Assembly (NCBI GenBank): GCA_938003575.1
Contig: CALKYG010000267.1
Coordinates: forward strand, 1-8,440
Length of the DNA: 8,440 nucleotides
DNA from: an uncultured Alphaproteobacteria bacterium
Lineage (GTDB): Bacteria > Pseudomonadota > Alphaproteobacteria > Caulobacterales > Parvularculaceae
Direction: 5' to 3'
Both the position numbers and the translations under genes were made by a program. The notes under the pieces were generated by a model. It worked only from the letters and a program-made list of their open reading frames with translations, was not told the origin of the DNA and ran no database searches. How positions within the stretch are numbered: the stretch's first letter is position 1; every line of letters starts with the position of its first letter. This document shows positions 6,466 through 8,440 of this stretch, in pieces.

Positions 6466-7413
6466 CTAATTTCCAGCGCCGAGTTCTCGCCCCGCGAGAT
6501 AGCGCTCAGCTTCAAGCGCCGCCATGCAGCCCATGCCTGCGGCGGTGACCGCCTGGCGGTAGACGTCGTCGGTAACGTCGCCGGCGGCGTAGACGCCTTC
6601 GATTTCGGTGGTCGGCGCGCCCGCTTTCGTGATCAGATAGCCGTTCGGCTTCATCGCGAGCTTGCCGGCGAACAGCTCGGTTGACGGCTTGTGCCCGATC
6701 GCGACGAAAACGCCGTCCGCGCGGATATTCATGGTCGCGCCGGTCCTGACGTGTTTGAGGAGAACGCCCGAGACGCCGGGCGGATTTTCTTCGCCCAATA
6801 TCTCTTCGATCTGATGATCCCAGATCACCTTGACATTCGACTTTGCGAACAATCGGTCTTGCAGGATTTTTTCCGCCCGGAAATGATCGCGGCGGTGCAC
6901 GATCGTCACGGATTTTGCAAGGCCTGAAAGATAAAGCGCTTCTTCAACCGCCGTATTGCCGCCGCCGACGACGACGACGTCCTTGCCGCGATAGAAAAAC
7001 CCGTCGCAGGTCGCGCAGGCGGAAACTCCGAAGCCCTGAAATTTCTTCTCTGAAGGAATTCCCAGCCACTTCGCCTGCGCGCCCGTTGCAATGATGAGCG
7101 CGTCAGTTTCGTACGTTTCGCCGGAGTCGCCCTTGAGGACGATCGGCTTTCCGGAGAGGTCGACATCGACAATGAGGTCGGCGATGAACCGGGCGCCGAC
7201 ATGTTCCGCCTGCTTTTGCATCTGCTCCATCAGCCAGGGGCCCTGGATGACGTCGGCGAAGCCCGGGTAATTCTCGACGTCGGTCGTGATGGTCATCTGG
7301 CCGCCAGGCTGAAGGCCGTGCACGACGGCAGGTTCAAGGCCGGCTCGCGCCGCATAAATAGCGGCGGTGAGACCGGCCGGACCGGAGCCGAGAATCAGAA
7401 GTTTGGTTCGCAT
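6466..7413 (-). CDS. trxB: Thioredoxin-disulfide reductase TrxB
   Basis: This 315-residue flavoprotein passes electrons from NADPH through FAD to oxidised thioredoxin. The N-terminal FAD motif GSGPAG (9-14) is followed by the redox pair CATC (Cys133, Cys136) in ACATCDGFF. The NADPH-binding GGGNTA (150-155) comes next with [10 protein letters not shown], then the C-terminal FAD motif GVYAAGDV (273-280) and [11 protein letters not shown]. Length and motif order are those of bacterial low-molecular-weight TrxB. The frame stays open upstream to 7680, but ATG 7413 is chosen because [14 protein letters not shown] is the true family start and GAGGG lies about 4 nt before it. The upstream extension would also overlap hmgA. 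It is the first gene of a two-gene unit with msrA, whose product uses reduced thioredoxin. Confidence 0.97.
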   Translation of the reverse strand: MRTKLLILGSGPAGLTAAIYAARAGLEPAVVHGLQPGGQMTITTDVENYPGFADVIQGPWLMEQMQKQAEHVGARFIADLIVDVDLSGKPIVLKGDSGETYETDALIIATGAQAKWLGIPSEKKFQGFGVSACATCDGFFYRGKDVVVVGGGNTAVEEALYLSGLAKSVTIVHRRDHFRAEKILQDRLFAKSNVKVIWDHQIEEILGEENPPGVSGVLLKHVRTGATMNIRADGVFVAIGHKPSTELFAGKLAMKPNGYLITKAGAPTTEIEGVYAAGDVTDDVYRQAVTAAGMGCMAALEAERYLAGRELGAGN

Positions 7414-7435
7414 CGCGCCCTCGTGGTTCGGTCGC

Positions 7436-7464
7436 GATATGGCCGCTTCACTCCGAGAGGGCAA
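7436..7464 (-). promoter_or_regulatory. Candidate promoter for trxB-msrA
   Basis: On the reverse strand, TTGCCC (complement of 7459-7464) and CATATC (complement of 7436-7441) are spaced by 17 bp and lie 23 bp before the trxB ATG. The -35 matches the TTGACA consensus at four of six positions; the -10 is weak at three of six. Spacing and place fit, but the call rests on short motifs only. Confidence 0.3.
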
Positions 7465-7465
7465 G

Positions 7466-7485
7466 GCGAGCGCCAATGAGCTCGC
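7466..7485. repeat. Inverted repeat GCGAGC-N8-GCTCGC in the trxB/hmgA intergenic region
   Basis: GCGAGC (7466-7471) and GCTCGC (7480-7485) form a perfect 6-bp dyad with an 8-nt spacer. A third GCTCGC is at 7499-7504. It lies near the middle of the divergent promoter region, just upstream of the candidate trxB -35 box, so a shared regulator site is possible. No T tract follows on either strand, so it does not look like a terminator. In GC-rich DNA such a dyad can occur by chance. Confidence 0.3.
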
Positions 7486-7491
7486 TAAAGG

Positions 7492-7520
7492 TTGAATCGC
7501 TCGCCCGGAGATGGTAACAG
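7492..7520 (+). promoter_or_regulatory. Candidate hmgA promoter overlapping the palindrome
   Basis: TTGAAT (7492-7497) and TAACAG (7515-7520) are separated by 17 bp, 25 bp before the hmgA ATG. The -10 box is poor (three of six consensus bases). If it is right, the GTAACA-GA-TGTTAC palindrome covers the -10 box and start point, the usual place for a repressor. TACTAA (7525-7530) is another possible -10 but has no matching -35. Confidence 0.3.
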
Positions 7521-7527
7521 ATGTTAC
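7514..7527. promoter_or_regulatory. Operator-like palindrome GTAACA-GA-TGTTAC before hmgA
   Basis: The arms GTAACA (7514-7519) and TGTTAC (7522-7527) are perfect inverted repeats around a 2-nt GA centre. One further pair matches after a mismatch (T7512 with A7529). It lies 18 bp before the hmgA ATG and 7 bp before its ribosome binding site. A short, AT-containing dyad in GC-rich surroundings, placed over the likely transcription start, is typical of a dimeric repressor site. MarR- or TetR-type regulators are plausible for a homogentisate pathway gene, but no regulator gene is in the window. Confidence 0.55.
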
Positions 7528-7545
7528 TAAATACAGGAGACTCCT

Positions 7546-8440
7546 ATGCGCAAGTGGATCACCGCCTCGCGAATCGAAGGCGAAACCTCCCGGCAGGCCC
7601 ATGCCGACATGCCTGCCGGCACCTATGAGCGGGAGATTTCCAAGGAGGGATTTTTCGGACCGGCGGCGTTTTTGCACCACAAGCGCCCGCCGACCGGATG
7701 GACGAAGTTCGAAGGCCCGCTGCGCCCGCGCGCCTTCAACCTTGCCGCTCTCGATGAGGCCTCTTCATGTCCATGGGCGGCGCCCGTCGTGCTTTTCAAC
7801 AAGGCGGCGGAGGTGCGGTTTTGGAGGCTCGGCAAGGCGATGCCCGCGCTCGCGCGCAACGCCGACGGCGATCAGGTCTTGTTCATTCATACCGGCGAGG
7901 GGGATCTGTTCTGCGATTACGGCCATCTTGCTTTTGAACCCGGCGATTACATCGTGCTGCCGCGCGGCACGATGTGGCGTCTCGCCCCGAGAACGCCGCT
8001 GTCGATCCTGATGGTCGAAGCGACGAATTCTCATTTCACGCTCCCGGACAAGGGCATGCTCGGCAATCACGCCGTTTTTGATCCGGCGTTGTTCGATGCG
8101 CCGAAAATCGATGACGCGTTCCGGGCGCATCAGGCGGACGATCGAGAAACGCGTGTCGAAATCAAGAAGCGTGGTGAAGTCTCAGTCGTCACCTACCCCT
8201 ACAATCCGCTCGATGTCGTCGGATGGCATGGAGAGCTTTCACCGGTGCGCATCAATGTGAAGCATATACGTCCATTGATGAGTCATCGGTATCATGTGCC
8301 GCCCTCGGCGCATACGACGTTTGTGGCCGACCGGTTCGTCATCTGCACCTTTGCGCCGCGTCCGTTCGAGACTGACCCGGGGGCTTTGAAAGTTCCGTTC
8401 TTCCACAATAATGACGATTATGATGAGGTCTTGTTCTATC
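7546..8440 (+). CDS. hmgA: Homogentisate 1,2-dioxygenase, N-terminal part (runs off the window)
   Basis: The frame is open for 298 codons from ATG 7546 to the right edge with no stop. AGGAG (7535-7539) lies 6 nt before the ATG. HmgA is a non-haem iron enzyme that opens homogentisate to maleylacetoacetate in tyrosine/phenylalanine breakdown. The start (MRKWITASRIEGETSRQAHAD, with GTYERE and GFFGPAAFLHH soon after) fits the shorter alphaproteobacterial form. A cupin segment follows at about 109-145 (GEGDLFCDYGHLAFEPGDYIVLPRG in two parts). The C-terminal half has GWHG (226-229) and PFFHNNDDYDE, where His287 and Glu294 resemble the iron-binding His and Glu of the family. A second cupin and the end of the protein are missing only because the window stops. 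The family assignment is by motif recognition; another iron cupin dioxygenase is less likely. Confidence 0.83.
   Translation, partial: MRKWITASRIEGETSRQAHADMPAGTYEREISKEGFFGPAAFLHHKRPPTGWTKFEGPLRPRAFNLAALDEASSCPWAAPVVLFNKAAEVRFWRLGKAMPALARNADGDQVLFIHTGEGDLFCDYGHLAFEPGDYIVLPRGTMWRLAPRTPLSILMVEATNSHFTLPDKGMLGNHAVFDPALFDAPKIDDAFRAHQADDRETRVEIKKRGEVSVVTYPYNPLDVVGWHGELSPVRINVKHIRPLMSHRYHVPPSAHTTFVADRFVICTFAPRPFETDPGALKVPFFHNNDDYDEVLFY

Noticed and set aside
6958..6980. GCC/GAC-rich simple repeat in trxB
   Set aside because: It encodes the [13 protein letters not shown]-binding segment in GC-rich codons, so coding constraint explains it.
7414..7680. N-terminal extension of TrxB (89 more residues in an open frame)
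   Set aside because: TrxB family proteins begin at the FAD-binding [14 protein letters not shown]; the extension would overlap the hmgA start on the other strand and shows no domain.
7511..8011. 166-codon forward ORF overlapping hmgA
   Set aside because: It is arginine/serine-rich out-of-frame reading of hmgA; the hmgA frame has the ribosome binding site and family motifs.
1..8440. CRISPR array, tRNA/rRNA genes, insertion sequence or integrase
   Set aside because: No regularly spaced repeats, cloverleaf-like sequences, transposase motifs or terminal inverted repeats with target duplications were seen.

Overview
The window reads as ordinary alphaproteobacterial chromosome. Base composition is high-GC by eye, with strong G/C preference at third codon positions. 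The gene families point the same way: a DUF2793 tail-type protein, a PrtD-type type I exporter, a Mycobacterium-like two-cysteine MsrA, and the short cupin-type homogentisate dioxygenase. I cannot name the genus from the sequence. All protein calls are from recognising family motifs; no database search was run.

Layout, left to right. (1) Positions 23-63 hold a strong rho-independent terminator that closes a gene lying outside the window. (2) Positions 64-202 are an AT-rich leader carrying an exact 10-bp direct repeat and a six-codon upstream ORF with an ideal ribosome binding site. (3) Positions 203-5950 look like one forward operon: a DUF2793 tail-fibre-like protein; a small unrecognised ORF; a type I secretion ABC permease/ATPase that starts inside the small ORF's stop codon; a HlyD-type adaptor overlapping the ATPase by 29 bp; and a GT4 glycosyltransferase 9 bp further on. 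(4) Running convergently, 3 bp away, is a reverse-strand two-gene unit, trxB then msrA (7413 down to 5954), whose junction is an overlapping stop codon and ribosome binding site. (5) A 132-bp divergent intergenic region (7414-7545) carries candidate promoters and a clean GTAACA-GA-TGTTAC palindrome. (6) hmgA (homogentisate 1,2-dioxygenase) starts at 7546 and runs off the right edge.

How the genes may work together. The ABC protein and the HlyD adaptor form the inner-membrane part of a type I exporter; the outer-membrane TolC-like partner is not in the window. Placing a phage-tail-like DUF2793 protein first in the same transcription unit and a glycosyltransferase last suggests a surface or secreted fibre that is exported and perhaps glycosylated. 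That is inference, and it is the most unusual thing here. trxB and msrA form a coherent redox-repair pair, because thioredoxin reduced by TrxB regenerates oxidised MsrA. hmgA belongs to tyrosine/phenylalanine catabolism and is probably controlled separately through the palindrome in its leader.
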